Source: Schaalia odontolytica (lineage in GTDB: Bacteria > Actinomycetota > Actinomycetes > Actinomycetales > Actinomycetaceae). From it: DNA of 64,000 bases. The stretch spans positions 558,001 to 622,000 of the forward strand of contig NZ_CP046315.1 in assembly GCF_009730335.1 (NCBI RefSeq), written 5' to 3'. This document shows, in pieces, positions 35,719 to 45,275 of the stretch (position 1 is the first letter of the stretch; each line of letters opens with the position of its first letter). The translations under genes and the position numbers were made by a program. The notes under the pieces are model-generated. The model had not been told where the DNA came from and ran no database searches. It was given only the letters and a program-made list of their open reading frames with translations.

Positions 35719-35969
35719 ACTTTTCCTATTTAATAGAAATAAGCTCTACTTGCAAGGGCTATGTAAAAATGTGAGAGACTACACATTTAGCATGGAGGGA
35801 TGTGAACTCTGCCGGGTGAGCTGCGACGACGGTGATGCGCCGTCTTATTGTGCATCCCCTCCGCGGGGCTGAATCTGTCAGGGGCGTTGGTTTTTCGCGG
35901 TTTCTGCGCTACTGTGAAGTTACCAAGACACGTGCTGGTAACACGATGAGGTGAGCTGAGGAGGCGCCA
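35719..35969. other. Intergenic region upstream of a small ORF
   Basis: About 250 bases with a clear sigma-70-type promoter near its 3' end (see 35887-35915) and an AT-rich start. No gene seen. Confidence 0.5.
35887..35915 (+). promoter_or_regulatory. Sigma-70-type promoter of the small ORF/ybjN-like transcript
   Basis: TTGGTT (35887-35892), 17-base spacer, TACTGT (35910-35915). Confidence 0.6.
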
Positions 35970-36068
35970 ATGGGTATGCATGTGCAGACCGCTGTCAGGG
36001 GTGATCGGCGCGCTCTCGCCCCATCGGTAGCGACGCAGTGGCGCGTCACCAATCATCGGCGCGACTAG
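35970..36068 (+). CDS. Possible small protein or leader peptide, 32 residues
   Basis: ATG 35970 follows a strong GAGGAGG site, and the frame (MGMHVQTAVRGDRRALAPSV...) ends at TAG 36066-36068. It has a good promoter upstream and stops ten bases before the ATG of the YbjN-like gene, which itself has no clear ribosome site, so translational coupling is plausible. The peptide is basic, with no membrane helix. It matches nothing I know. Confidence 0.45.
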   Translation: MGMHVQTAVRGDRRALAPSVATQWRVTNHRRD

Positions 36069-36077
36069 GGGTGCATC

Positions 36078-36740
36078 ATGGGCTGGCTATGGCGGGCGGA
36101 TGTCGACGGCGGGACCGATGGTGAGGAGACTCCTCGCCGCCGCGAACTGCCGGACGATACCGCCCCTGATATGGAACAATGGGGAGGTAGCAATGCAGCA
36201 CCTCCGGAAGGAATTGTCACGGGTAATTCGGAGTTTGAAGCCAATCGTTTCGATATGGTTCGTCCCATCACGCAGGAGCGCTTAGGACTCCTTTTTGATT
36301 CTGAGGGGTGGGCGTGGCGTATCGATAGCGATGGAGACCTCTGCGGTTTTTGGGAGGGGCATCTGTTCTGCTTCCGCTTCCTCGGAGACTCGCGCGAGGT
36401 GCTGTCGATCGTTGCCGTCATGAAGAGCCTCGTTCCCATTGAATGTGGTGAGGATCTGCGTGACTTCCTGCAGGCGTGGCACGGCGAGTTCCTGTGGCCC
36501 AAGGCCTACGTTGCTGATCAGGACGAGGGAGACCGTGTCGTCGCCGAGGTGAATGCCGATTACGAGTATGGCGCGACGGATGCGCAGCTCGTGCAGCAGG
36601 TGATGTGTGCGCTGGCGACAACCCTTCAGCTTTTCCGCGCGCTCGAGGAGCGCTATGGCCTCGATGATGATGAAGGGCCCGGTCCTGCCGGCGGTCATCA
36701 GCGCGGGTTTGATGGCCCTGCCTGGCTTCCCGAGAGCTGA
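36078..36740 (+). CDS. YbjN domain-containing protein
   Basis: A 220-residue soluble protein. Residues about 60-190 resemble the YbjN (Pfam YbjN/T3SS chaperone-like) fold: RLGLLFDSEGWAWRIDSDGDLCGFWEGHLFCFR and a late ADAQLVQQVMCALATTLQLFRALEERY helix, written here in part. Acidic, disordered ends flank it. No ribosome site precedes ATG 36078; it may depend on the small ORF directly upstream. YbjN proteins are linked to stress or sensory control, but the mechanism is unclear. Confidence 0.75.
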   Translation: MGWLWRADVDGGTDGEETPRRRELPDDTAPDMEQWGGSNAAPPEGIVTGNSEFEANRFDMVRPITQERLGLLFDSEGWAWRIDSDGDLCGFWEGHLFCFRFLGDSREVLSIVAVMKSLVPIECGEDLRDFLQAWHGEFLWPKAYVADQDEGDRVVAEVNADYEYGATDAQLVQQVMCALATTLQLFRALEERYGLDDDEGPGPAGGHQRGFDGPAWLPES

Positions 36741-36763
36741 CTCACATCCCCCTCAAAATTGAA

Positions 36764-36784
36764 GTTGAGTGGAATAGACTCAAT
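36764..36784 (+). promoter_or_regulatory. HAIR operator before clpB
   Basis: GTTGAGT-N7-ACTCAAT, two mismatches from consensus, 76 bases before the clpB start; places clpB in the HspR regulon. Confidence 0.88.
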
Positions 36785-36860
36785 TTCAGCTTCGTTGTGT
36801 CTGTCAGAAGGCGTTGACTGTCTCGACGCCACCAGACAAACCATTTGGAGGAGTGATTTC

Positions 36861-39473
36861 ATGGCACGTGAAATGACGACAAAGGCGCAGGAGGCCGTCT
36901 CCTCTGCGCTTCAGGCTGCCGGTGCAGCCGGTAACCCGCAGGTGGAGCCCATCCACCTGCTGGAAGCACTGATCGAACAGCGCGAAGGCATCGCGCTCTC
37001 CCTGCTCGAGGCCGTTGGGGCCGACGTTCGCGCGATCGGCGCACGCACTCGCAATGCCCTCGTGGCGCTCCCGAGTGCGCAGGGCGCATCCGCCGGAAGC
37101 GCCCAGCCCTCGAACGCTCTGCTCGCGGTCGTTCGCGACGCCGGCGAGCGGGCTGAGGCTGGCGGCGACCAGTACATCTCGACCGAGCATCTGCTCATCG
37201 CGCTGGCTGCGTCGCAGACCGAGGCGGGTCGCATCCTCGCCCAGGGCGGCGTCGAGGCCGACGCGCTGACTCAGGCTCTCGCGCAGCTGCGCCCCGATCC
37301 GATCACCTCGGCGGACCCCGAGGGGTCCTTCGAGGCCCTGTCCAAGTACGGGCGCGACCTCACGGAGGTGGCGCGCGAAGGCAAGCTCGATCCGGTTATC
37401 GGCCGTGACAACGAGATTCGCCGCGTTGTGCAGGTCCTGTCCCGTCGTACTAAGAACAATCCTGTTCTGATCGGCGAGCCCGGCGTCGGCAAGACGGCCG
37501 TCGTTGAAGGCCTCGCCCAGCGCATCGTCGCGGGCGACGTCCCGGAGTCCCTGCGCGACAAGCGCCTCGTCTCCCTTGACGTTGCGTCGATGGTCGCCGG
37601 CGCGAAGTACCGCGGTGAATTCGAGGAGCGCCTGAAGGCGGTTCTGTCCGAGATTTCTCGCTCAGACGGGCAGATCATCACCTTCATCGACGAGCTGCAT
37701 ACCGTCGTTGGTGCGGGTGGCGGCTCCGAGGGTGCGATGGACGCGGGCAATATGCTCAAGCCCATGCTCGCCCGCGGCGAGCTGCGCATGGTCGGTGCGA
37801 CGACTCTCGATGAGTACCGCGAGAACATCGAAAAGGATCCGGCGCTGGAGCGTCGTTTCCAGCAGGTGTTCGTCGGCGAGCCTTCGGTTGAGGACACCGT
37901 TGCGATCCTGCGCGGTATCGCGCCGAAGTACGAGGCTCACCACAAGGTGACCATCTCCGATGGTGCGCTCGTTGCTGCGGCGACCCTGTCGAACCGCTAC
38001 ATCACGGGGCGCCAGCTGCCCGACAAGGCGATCGACCTGATCGATGAGGCGGCCTCGCGCCTGCGCATGGAGCTGGACTCCTCGCCCGTCGAGATCGATG
38101 AGCTGCGCCGCAGCGTGGATCGCCTCCGCATGGAGGAGTCCTACCTGACCGAGTCCGATCCGGAGGGCCTGGATGAGGCTACCCAGGAGCGGCTGAGCAA
38201 GCTGCGCGCCGACCTCGCTGACCGCGAGGAGAGCCTGCGTGCTCTGACGGCTCGCTGGGAGGCTGAGAAGGCTGGTCACAACCGTGTTGGTGAGCTGCGC
38301 GTCCAGCTCGACTCGCTGCGTACCCAGCTGGACCTGGCCGTGCGCGAGGGGCGTTGGGAGGAAGCCGGGCGCCTGCAGAACGGTGAAATCCCGGCAGTCG
38401 AGCGTCAGATCGCCGAGGCTGAAGCGCAGGCTGAGGAGCAGGATGCCCGTAGCGACGACGAGCCGATGATCGCCGAGAAGGTCGGCCCCGCAGAGATCGC
38501 CGAGGTCATCGAGGCGTGGACCGGAATTCCGACGGGTAAGCTCCTGCAAACGGAGACGGACAAGCTCCTGCACATGGAGGATGAGCTCGGAAAGCGCCTG
38601 ATTGGTCAGAAGGAAGCCGTGCGTGCGGTGTCCGATGCGGTCCGTCGCTCCCGCGCAGGCCTGTCCGACCCGAACCGTCCGACCGGTTCGTTCCTTTTCC
38701 TCGGCCCGACGGGCGTGGGTAAGACGGAGCTGGCCAAGGCGCTCGCGGAGTTCCTCTTCGACGACGAGCGTGCGATGGTGCGTATCGACATGTCCGAGTA
38801 CTCCGAAAAGCACTCGGTGGCGCGCCTCGTCGGCGCCCCTCCGGGGTACGTGGGCTACGAGCAGGGCGGTCAGCTGACCGAGGCGGTGCGCCGTCGTCCC
38901 TATTCCGTGGTTCTGCTGGACGAAGTCGAGAAGGCCGATCCTGAGATTTTCGACATTCTTTTGCAGGTTCTGGATGATGGACGTCTCACTGACGGACAGG
39001 GGCGGACGGTCGACTTCCGCAACACCATTCTGATCCTCACCTCGAACCTCGGATCGCAGTTCCTGGCGGACCCGGACTTGACACCCGAAGAAAAGCGGGA
39101 GTCTGTCATGTCTGTCGTATCGGTGGCCTTCCGTCCGGAGTTTCTCAATAGGCTGGATGAGACGGTCATGTTTGACGCTCTTACCCGTGAAAATCTGGGT
39201 GAGATCGTCGATTTGCTCGTCGCGTCGCTGGAGTCTCGTCTGCGCGAGCGTCGCATCGGATTGACAGTAACCGAACCGGCCCGTGGATGGCTCGCTCGAG
39301 TCGGCTATGATCCGGCCTTCGGAGCGCGCCCGCTGCGCCGCTTGATTCAGCGCGAGATTGGCGATCGACTGGCCAAGCTGCTGCTCAGTGGAGACGTTCA
39401 AGATGGTCAGAATGTGACAGTTGACATCAACGATTCCATTGACGGGCTTGTCATGAATGTTGATAAACCCTGA
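36861..39473 (+). CDS. clpB: ATP-dependent disaggregase ClpB (Hsp104)
   Basis: A 870-residue AAA+ chaperone that extracts polypeptides from aggregates with DnaK. N domain (1-about 145), NBD1 with Walker [10 protein letters not shown] and Walker [10 protein letters not shown], the long middle coiled coil (about 400-525) that defines ClpB, NBD2 with [19 protein letters not shown] and the D2 small domain (about 770-860). Pore loops KYRGEFEER and GYVGYEQGG are intact. ATG 36861 follows GGAGGAG; a HAIR site is upstream. Normal length. Confidence 0.97.
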   Translation: MAREMTTKAQEAVSSALQAAGAAGNPQVEPIHLLEALIEQREGIALSLLEAVGADVRAIGARTRNALVALPSAQGASAGSAQPSNALLAVVRDAGERAEAGGDQYISTEHLLIALAASQTEAGRILAQGGVEADALTQALAQLRPDPITSADPEGSFEALSKYGRDLTEVAREGKLDPVIGRDNEIRRVVQVLSRRTKNNPVLIGEPGVGKTAVVEGLAQRIVAGDVPESLRDKRLVSLDVASMVAGAKYRGEFEERLKAVLSEISRSDGQIITFIDELHTVVGAGGGSEGAMDAGNMLKPMLARGELRMVGATTLDEYRENIEKDPALERRFQQVFVGEPSVEDTVAILRGIAPKYEAHHKVTISDGALVAAATLSNRYITGRQLPDKAIDLIDEAASRLRMELDSSPVEIDELRRSVDRLRMEESYLTESDPEGLDEATQERLSKLRADLADREESLRALTARWEAEKAGHNRVGELRVQLDSLRTQLDLAVREGRWEEAGRLQNGEIPAVERQIAEAEAQAEEQDARSDDEPMIAEKVGPAEIAEVIEAWTGIPTGKLLQTETDKLLHMEDELGKRLIGQKEAVRAVSDAVRRSRAGLSDPNRPTGSFLFLGPTGVGKTELAKALAEFLFDDERAMVRIDMSEYSEKHSVARLVGAPPGYVGYEQGGQLTEAVRRRPYSVVLLDEVEKADPEIFDILLQVLDDGRLTDGQGRTVDFRNTILILTSNLGSQFLADPDLTPEEKRESVMSVVSVAFRPEFLNRLDETVMFDALTRENLGEIVDLLVASLESRLRERRIGLTVTEPARGWLARVGYDPAFGARPLRRLIQREIGDRLAKLLLSGDVQDGQNVTVDINDSIDGLVMNVDKP

Positions 39474-39548
39474 GATTGCGCGGTACACTGACTACCAGTG
39501 TGTTTTTCGGGCGCTCGGTATGTGGTGCCCGCAACAGCAGGAGATGAT

Positions 39549-40337
39549 ATGACAACCCAGAGGAAGGCCCGTGGCGCCTACTCCGTAGGACAGGCGACGC
39601 GTGAATCCATCCTCTCGGCAGCGATGGTTCTGATTGCAGAGCGAGGCTATAACGGCTTTTCCCTGCGTGACCTTGGTCGCCGAGTCGGCATTTCGCACCC
39701 CGCGGTGGTCTATCACTTCCCCTCGAAGGAAGCCATCCTGCGCAGCGCGATTCAGCGTCACGAGGAGATGAACGCACTCTTCGACGTTTCCATTAACGAC
39801 GAGACCGAAGGCGGGTTCGACGAGGGCGGTATCACCGTGGGCTCGTTTGTTGACTGGGCAGTCGGGGAAATGCGCTTCGCCATCAAGCCCGGCGCCGATG
39901 CGGCCATCGCACTGGACTGTGTCCTGTGGGCGGAGTCCTCCTCTGAGGCGCACCCTGCACACGCACACTACAAGTACCGCACCCAGCAGATGGAGGAAAC
40001 CCTCACTGCGATGATCCAGACCTTCGTGGAGGAGGAGGGTGCCGAAATCGGTACGACTCCTCGTACGCTTGCGAGGATCCTCATTCGCTACTGGTACGGC
40101 TCCGTCGTCTCGGCTCGTTACAACGACGAGCCGATCGACGCTCGTGAGTTCGTCGCGGACTTCCTCGCTGTGTGTGTGCAGCTCCTGCGTCTGCCTGCGC
40201 ACTACGTGCTGCAGCTCGGGGCCTCGGTCCCCGAGGAGGTCGCAGAAGTTTACGCGCGCACCCTGCGTAAGATCAGTGAAAAGACCACAGCAGCCGCCGA
40301 GGCAGGTGTGGCTCCGGCTCCGGAGGCCACCGCGTGA
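39549..40337 (+). CDS. TetR family transcriptional regulator
   Basis: A 262-residue regulator. The N-terminal TetR HTH (about 16-62) reads ATRESILSAAMVLIAERGYNGFSLRDLGRRVGISHPAVVYHFPSKEAIL (partial), with the usual FSLRDLG and VYHFPSKE motifs. The helical ligand domain fills the rest, with an Ala/Glu-rich tail. ATG 39549 is preceded by CAGGAG; a longer frame has no site. It overlaps the next gene by four bases and so probably shares a transcript with the serine hydrolase; whether it controls it is unknown. Confidence 0.92.
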   Translation: MTTQRKARGAYSVGQATRESILSAAMVLIAERGYNGFSLRDLGRRVGISHPAVVYHFPSKEAILRSAIQRHEEMNALFDVSINDETEGGFDEGGITVGSFVDWAVGEMRFAIKPGADAAIALDCVLWAESSSEAHPAHAHYKYRTQQMEETLTAMIQTFVEEEGAEIGTTPRTLARILIRYWYGSVVSARYNDEPIDAREFVADFLAVCVQLLRLPAHYVLQLGASVPEEVAEVYARTLRKISEKTTAAAEAGVAPAPEATA

Positions 40338-41137
40338 TCGGCCCACTGCCATCCTTTGATGTCGCCCTCGTCCTTCGTGTCGGGGGCGACGTCGTCTATA
40401 CGTACGGAGACGTCGATCGCGTTTTCCCGCTCGCGTCGGTAACCAAGCCGATCGTCGCGTGGTCGGTGTTGGTCGCGGTCGAACGAGGCCTGATTTCCCT
40501 CGATGATCCCGCGGGTCCCGAGGGTTCGACGGTCCGGCACCTGCTGGCTCACGCCTCGGGCCTGCCGTTCGAGGGGCGTCGCCCCGTCGCTGCTCCGGAG
40601 AAGCGACGGATCTACTCGAACGAGGGCTTCGACGTCCTCGGTGAGGTGATCGAGGCTGCGACCGGCGTCGGCATTGCGCAGTGGGTGCGCGAGACGGTCT
40701 TTGAGCCGCTCGGCATGGCGACGGCCGATATTCCCGGTAGCCCCGCTCATGCGGGGGTTGCCAGTGCGTCCGACGTCAGCCTCTTCGGTGCCGAGCTCGC
40801 ACGCCCAACGTTGCTGAGTGGACCCTTGGCTGCGCTTGCCGCTCTGTCGCAGTTTCCTGCGCTCGCTGGCGTTGTGCCCGGCTACGGGCGTTTCAATCCC
40901 TGCCCGTGGGGCCTCGGCCTCGAGATTCGCGGTGAGAAGTCGCCGCACTGGACCGCGCCCGACGCCTCCCCGCGCACGATCGGGCACTTCGGACAATCCG
41001 GCTCGTTCGTGTGGGCGGACCGTGACCTTCGTGCCAGCGCCGCCTTCGTTGGCGCGGAGCCTTTCGGGCTGTGGCATCACGACAACTGGTCAGCCCTCAA
41101 TGCAGAGTTGCTGCGCCTCGCGCGCGAGCACGCCTAA
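40334..41137 (+). CDS. Serine hydrolase, beta-lactamase/class C family
   Basis: A 267-residue protein with the penicillin-binding fold. The catalytic motif SxxK is SVTK at 35-38 and the Tyr motif is Y94-S-N. There is no signal peptide, so it is probably cytosolic and an esterase or peptidase-like enzyme rather than a true beta-lactamase. The third motif is not the usual KTG; HFGQSGSF occupies the place. GTG 40334 overlaps the TetR stop (GTGA), indicating cotranscription. Confidence 0.9.
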   Translation: MIGPLPSFDVALVLRVGGDVVYTYGDVDRVFPLASVTKPIVAWSVLVAVERGLISLDDPAGPEGSTVRHLLAHASGLPFEGRRPVAAPEKRRIYSNEGFDVLGEVIEAATGVGIAQWVRETVFEPLGMATADIPGSPAHAGVASASDVSLFGAELARPTLLSGPLAALAALSQFPALAGVVPGYGRFNPCPWGLGLEIRGEKSPHWTAPDASPRTIGHFGQSGSFVWADRDLRASAAFVGAEPFGLWHHDNWSALNAELLRLAREHA

Positions 41138-41148
41138 TCGATACGGAA

Positions 41149-41176
41149 CGAGGCCTGGGCGCGCGCCCAGGCCTCG
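41149..41176. terminator. Bidirectional terminator, perfect 28-bp palindrome
   Basis: CGAGGCCTGGGC, GCGC, GCCCAGGCCTCG; between convergent genes. Confidence 0.85.
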
Positions 41177-41215
41177 ACCCATATCGGCCGGCTGAGTTCC
41201 GGCCTCGTTCGCCTC

Positions 41216-42031
41216 TTAGTCGACGTCGACGATGACGGGCACGTGGTCGGACGCTCCCTTGCCCTTGCGCTCGTCGCGGTCGATCTGTGCGCCGCTCACG
41301 CGCGCAGCGAGGGCCGGCGAGCAGTAGGCGAAGTCGATGCGCATGCCCTCGTTCTTGGGGAAGCGCAGCTTCTGGTAGTCCCAGTAGGTGTAGTTTGTGA
41401 CGCGCTCGCGCGTGACCTCAACCCAGCCGTCCGCGGCGAAAGCGGCGAAGGCCTCGCGCTCGGGCGCCGACACGTGCGTGGCTCCCTCGAAGGCGCTCAT
41501 GTCCCACACGTCCTCGTCCAGGGGGGCGACGTTCCAGTCGCCGACGAGGGCGATCAGGGCGCTCGGGTCGGTGAGCCAGCCGCGGCCCTGCTCGGCGAGG
41601 TTCGCGAGCCACTCCAGCTTGTAGGCGTAGTGCGCGTGCGTGAGCTCGCGGCCGTTGGGCACGTACAGGCTCCAGATCGTCATCGACGAGGCCTGCCTAT
41701 CCTCGGAGGGGAGTGTGTTAGTCGTGTCGATGGTGACGCCGAGCGCGCGGGCCTCGACGACGGGCGGCTCGCCGAAGGCGGGCTGGGTGGGGAAGTGGTC
41801 CTGCACATCCAGGATGGGCAGACGGGAAGCGACAGCGACGCCGTTCCACTGGTTGAGACCATGGATGGCGACGTGGTAGCCGGCCTCCTCAAAGGCTTCC
41901 GTCGGGAACTGGTCGGGGCGGCACTTAATTTCCTGCATGGCCAGCACGTCCGTACCAGAGCGCTCGAGGAAAGCAATAACGCGGTCGACGCGCGTGCGGA
42001 TGGAGTTGACATTCCAGGTCGCAAATCTCAT
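41216..42031 (-). CDS. xth: Exonuclease III (AP endonuclease family)
   Basis: A 271-residue DNA repair enzyme of the EEP superfamily. Key residues: Asn7 in ATWNVNSIR, Glu34 in AMQEIK, then GDWNVAP and the final catalytic SDHVPV. It cuts at abasic sites and removes 3' blocks. Start ATG 42031: on this strand TAGGCT lies seven bases before it with no ribosome site, consistent with a leaderless transcript. The frame continues much further upstream but without signals. Confidence 0.95.
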   Translation of the reverse strand: MRFATWNVNSIRTRVDRVIAFLERSGTDVLAMQEIKCRPDQFPTEAFEEAGYHVAIHGLNQWNGVAVASRLPILDVQDHFPTQPAFGEPPVVEARALGVTIDTTNTLPSEDRQASSMTIWSLYVPNGRELTHAHYAYKLEWLANLAEQGRGWLTDPSALIALVGDWNVAPLDEDVWDMSAFEGATHVSAPEREAFAAFAADGWVEVTRERVTNYTYWDYQKLRFPKNEGMRIDFAYCSPALAARVSGAQIDRDERKGKGASDHVPVIVDVD

Positions 42032-42126
42032 GGGGTCGAGCCTATCGGCGGGGGAGAGAGGAGGCCGCGTGAAACACGCGTGAAACAAGCCTGATCGGTG
42101 TGAGTTGTGTGTGAGCTTATTTAGAG

Positions 42127-42141
42127 TGATAATGATTCTCA
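42127..42141 (+). promoter_or_regulatory. Zur/Fur-type operator before the choice-of-anchor M protein
   Basis: TGATAATGATTCTCA is a 15-bp near-palindrome (7-1-7) with one mismatched pair, matching Zur/Fur-type boxes. It is 30 bases before the start codon, so binding would block transcription or initiation. Confidence 0.7.
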
Positions 42142-42170
42142 CCGACAACATAGCTAGAAAAGGCACTCGA

Positions 42171-45100
42171 ATGTCACACCTGCGACGCATCAGCACGGCT
42201 GCGCTCGCCCTCTTCCTGGCATTGACCCCCGCCGCCGCGTGGGCCGGTCCCGACCAGGACAAGGAATGGATCGTTACCGGACAGCACGTTGATGCACCCA
42301 TCCCCGTCTGGCATGACGACACCAACAGCTTCTCCCTGAACACCATCAACATGCCGATGGAGAAGACCGCTCTGTGGATCCCCAAGGCGTGGACCGGCAC
42401 GAGCGACAAGGATGAGGCGAAGTCGCAGCTCGTCATCCCCGCGAAGCGCCCTGACCTGGCCTTCCTGGGTGCCGAGGGCACCGTCCTCAACGCCGCCCCG
42501 CAGAACCCCGGCCCCGGTAACACGCCCATCTGGGCAGGCCTCGGAGCCGGCGAAATCGGAGACACCGACAAGTTCGAGGGCGAGACCTACACGCTCGACC
42601 TCATCAGCGTCGACGGTCCGGGCCGCATGGAGATGTTTATCGACAACGGCGACAGCGTGAACCGCTTCCTCTCCAGCCATGACACTGCCTACCGCAGCGT
42701 CTACAATCCGCGCCACACGCACCTGTACACGACCTTCACGCAGCCGGGTCGCTACGTCGCGAACTACAAAATGACAGCGCGAAGTGCCGACGGGAGTGCC
42801 ATCTATTCCTCGCCGATCACGCCACTGGTCTGGCAGGTCGGCGGTGCGAACCCCGCCAACGGCACCATCAAAGATATTGAATCCGCCTATAACGGAGCCC
42901 GCGCTGAGCGCGGTGACGGCAACTCCGCGGCGCCCACGCTCACCCTGTCCCACCACGCTGAGCGTGAGCATCCCGGCGACAATCACCTGACCGACATTAC
43001 GATCGATACGGGTGTCACCACCGACACGGGGCGTGCGTGGATCACCGTCAATGGCTACTTCCTGACCGAGGTCGCCGTCGAAGGCGGCCGCGCGACGGTC
43101 TCCGAGCTGCTGGGCGCCGATGCTGCTGCCGTTCAGGCGATCTACGTCCCCGGCGACTCCGCCTCGGCTCGCTGGATCTCGCAGACCGTTCAGTACTCAC
43201 AGCGGGAGACCGAACCCGTCACCGTCGGCGGCACAGACACGATCCTCGGCCCCTCCAACCCGGACCCTGCACCCGTGTGGAACCCGGACCACCTGCCGAT
43301 CTCCTCGCGCCGCGTCGAGGTCTCCTACGACCTCATCCCCGGCTCGACCGACCAGTACACCGCCACGGTGCGCGCCAACGACCCGACCCTGCGCGCCACC
43401 TACAAGATCGAGTTCCTCGAATCCAAGTGGGATTTCAGCCCCTGGTGTTCGATGGAAGGCACCCTGGGCGCGGGAGGCATGGACTCCAAGACGCAAGACC
43501 TCGGCGTGTGCCAGTCGGATCCGATGTACATGCGCGTCACCCTGAGCCCGCACCCCCTCTCCGACGCGGTCATGACCGTCGCCGAGGCCTCCGATGTCAC
43601 CGTCGGTTCCCACGTGGGCCTCACCGCGATGCTCAAGATGCGTGACGGCATCGCCGCCCCCGAAGAGCCAGAACCCGCTCCTCAGCCGACTCCCGATCCT
43701 GCTCCCACCCCCGATAACGGCGGAAACGACACGACCCCGGACCCGGCCTCGTCCCTGCTGAATGATCCCGTGGAGATCGCGCGCGGACACCTGGACGTGC
43801 GCCTGACTCAGGCGAGCGGAGGCAACGGTCTTACCTACGGCCTGGCCGTTAAGGACGACTCCCTGACCAACGCTCGCACCTCCGTGCTACGTACCGTCGG
43901 ATCCACGACCCTCGGGGTCGCCCCGAACGCGCGCTTCGTACGTCCCGCGTCTCTGTCTGACCCGAGCTACGACGTGCTCGGCCCGGTGGGCACCGCCACA
44001 TACGTGCTGCCGGAGACGCAGAAGAGCGACATCGTGTGGCCGGGCCTATCCACCGAGGGCATCGACTACGCTGCCCTGCCCGAGGGCGCCGACCTGACCC
44101 TGCACCTCGCGCAGGCCCCCGAAGGCGCCCGCGTCGCATTCTTCCAGGGCGGCACCTTCGGTGCGGGCGCGAAGGTCCACTTCGACTCGTCCAAGGGCGA
44201 CGGCCTCGTCCACACGACCGAAGCGACGCACATGCACGGCAACTGGGTATTCAGTGCGCCCGGCACCTACCGCATCGAGGTGGGCGCACGCAGTGGCGAA
44301 CGCAGCCTCGTCGAGCCCCAGTCCTTCACGGTGATCGTCCGATCCGGACACCACAATGAGCAGCCCGCACCGGTCGAGGAAGAGCCCGTTCCGACGCCGT
44401 CGCCCGGGCCCTCCCCGGTGCCTGAGCCGGTCCCCACCCCGGCACCCGAGCCGACGCCCGCCCCCGCGCCGAGCGTGGATCCCGCACCCGCGCCGAGCGT
44501 GGATCCCGCACCCGCCCCGAGCCTCGATCCGACTCCGGCCCCCGCGCCGACCGCAGATCCTGCACCCGCTCCGGCTCCGAGCGTGGACCCCGCTCCGGCT
44601 CCCGCACCGACGACGGACCCGGCTCCGGCTCCCGCACCGACGACGGACCCGGCTCCGGCTCCCGCACCGACGACGGACCCAGCTCCGGCTCCGGCCCCGA
44701 TTGCTGACCCTGCACCGATGCCGCGCCCCTTCCCGTCTCCCGCTCCCACTGGCGGCCCGGTTCGAGTGCCCGCAGCGCCCGCGACAAACGCAGGTACCCC
44801 GGCCTCGTCCGGCGCGACCCGTTCCGCAGCCCCCGCTGCGACCGGTGGTAGCGCGACCGGCACTCCGGCCGCTCGCAGCAACGGAGCGGCAAGTGGAACA
44901 ACCGGTGCGGCCAGTTCGGCACCAGTGACCGCCCCGAAGGCGGTTCCTGCGCCCGCCCCGTCCGCGAGCCCCTCGGCTGCGCCCCAGAGCGGTGCGCAGA
45001 GCGGTGAAGTCGCGCAGAGCGGTGGCGTGCCTGCCCCCGAGAACGGGACGGCCGACGCATCGGGCGCCATGCCGATCGCCGCGGCCGCCGAGACCGGCCG

Positions 45101-45194
45101 ATCGGGTGGATGGAGCCCCTACTGGCTCGTCCTGCTCGTCATCCCGGCGGCCCTCGCCGGCGGTGGAGCCGGATACCTGATCCGGACCCGATGA
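42171..45194 (+). CDS. Zur-box-controlled surface protein with choice-of-anchor M domains
   Basis: A 1007-residue secreted protein. Signal peptide (1-25, ending AWA), two choice-of-anchor-M-like domains (about 35-250 and about 545-725), each closing with a His-rich PGxY signature (HTHLYTTFTQPGRYVANY and HMHGNWVFSAPGTYRIEV), a Pro-rich spacer with PAPAPTTD repeats (about 735-870), a Ser/Ala/Gly-rich tail and a C-terminal membrane helix with RTR. No clear LPXTG. Such proteins (TIGR03769/TIGR03773) are associated with anchored-repeat metal ABC transporters, though none is adjacent here. GAAAAGG before ATG 42171. Confidence 0.85.
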   Translation: MSHLRRISTAALALFLALTPAAAWAGPDQDKEWIVTGQHVDAPIPVWHDDTNSFSLNTINMPMEKTALWIPKAWTGTSDKDEAKSQLVIPAKRPDLAFLGAEGTVLNAAPQNPGPGNTPIWAGLGAGEIGDTDKFEGETYTLDLISVDGPGRMEMFIDNGDSVNRFLSSHDTAYRSVYNPRHTHLYTTFTQPGRYVANYKMTARSADGSAIYSSPITPLVWQVGGANPANGTIKDIESAYNGARAERGDGNSAAPTLTLSHHAEREHPGDNHLTDITIDTGVTTDTGRAWITVNGYFLTEVAVEGGRATVSELLGADAAAVQAIYVPGDSASARWISQTVQYSQRETEPVTVGGTDTILGPSNPDPAPVWNPDHLPISSRRVEVSYDLIPGSTDQYTATVRANDPTLRATYKIEFLESKWDFSPWCSMEGTLGAGGMDSKTQDLGVCQSDPMYMRVTLSPHPLSDAVMTVAEASDVTVGSHVGLTAMLKMRDGIAAPEEPEPAPQPTPDPAPTPDNGGNDTTPDPASSLLNDPVEIARGHLDVRLTQASGGNGLTYGLAVKDDSLTNARTSVLRTVGSTTLGVAPNARFVRPASLSDPSYDVLGPVGTATYVLPETQKSDIVWPGLSTEGIDYAALPEGADLTLHLAQAPEGARVAFFQGGTFGAGAKVHFDSSKGDGLVHTTEATHMHGNWVFSAPGTYRIEVGARSGERSLVEPQSFTVIVRSGHHNEQPAPVEEEPVPTPSPGPSPVPEPVPTPAPEPTPAPAPSVDPAPAPSVDPAPAPSLDPTPAPAPTADPAPAPAPSVDPAPAPAPTTDPAPAPAPTTDPAPAPAPTTDPAPAPAPIADPAPMPRPFPSPAPTGGPVRVPAAPATNAGTPASSGATRSAAPAATGGSATGTPAARSNGAASGTTGAASSAPVTAPKAVPAPAPSASPSAAPQSGAQSGEVAQSGGVPAPENGTADASGAMPIAAAAETGRSGGWSPYWLVLLVIPAALAGGGAGYLIRTR
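44560..44710 (+). repeat. 30-bp tandem repeats in the Pro-rich spacer
   Basis: Units of the form GACCCGGCTCCGGCTCCCGC followed by ACCGACGACG recur three times with near identity, encoding PAPAPAPTTD. Confidence 0.85.
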
Positions 45195-45200
45195 CATGGT

Positions 45201-45239
45201 AAGCCGGGGTGGGACGCACGCGCGTTCCCGCCCCGGCTT
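45201..45239 (+). terminator. Terminator of the choice-of-anchor M gene
   Basis: AAGCCGGGG...CCCCGGCTT stem with an inner GGGACGC/GCGTTCCC pairing. Confidence 0.8.
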
Positions 45240-45263
45240 CGTGCTGCGCGCACCATGCGGCGC

Positions 45264-45269
45264 TAGACT
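45264..45269 (+). promoter_or_regulatory. -10 box of a leaderless SDR transcript
   Basis: TAGACT ends six bases before ATG 45276. Confidence 0.5.
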
Positions 45270-45275
45270 TCCCCC

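Noticed and set aside
40334..41137. True beta-lactamase giving resistance
   Set aside because: No signal peptide and no KTG-type third motif; only the SxxK and YSN elements of the fold are present.
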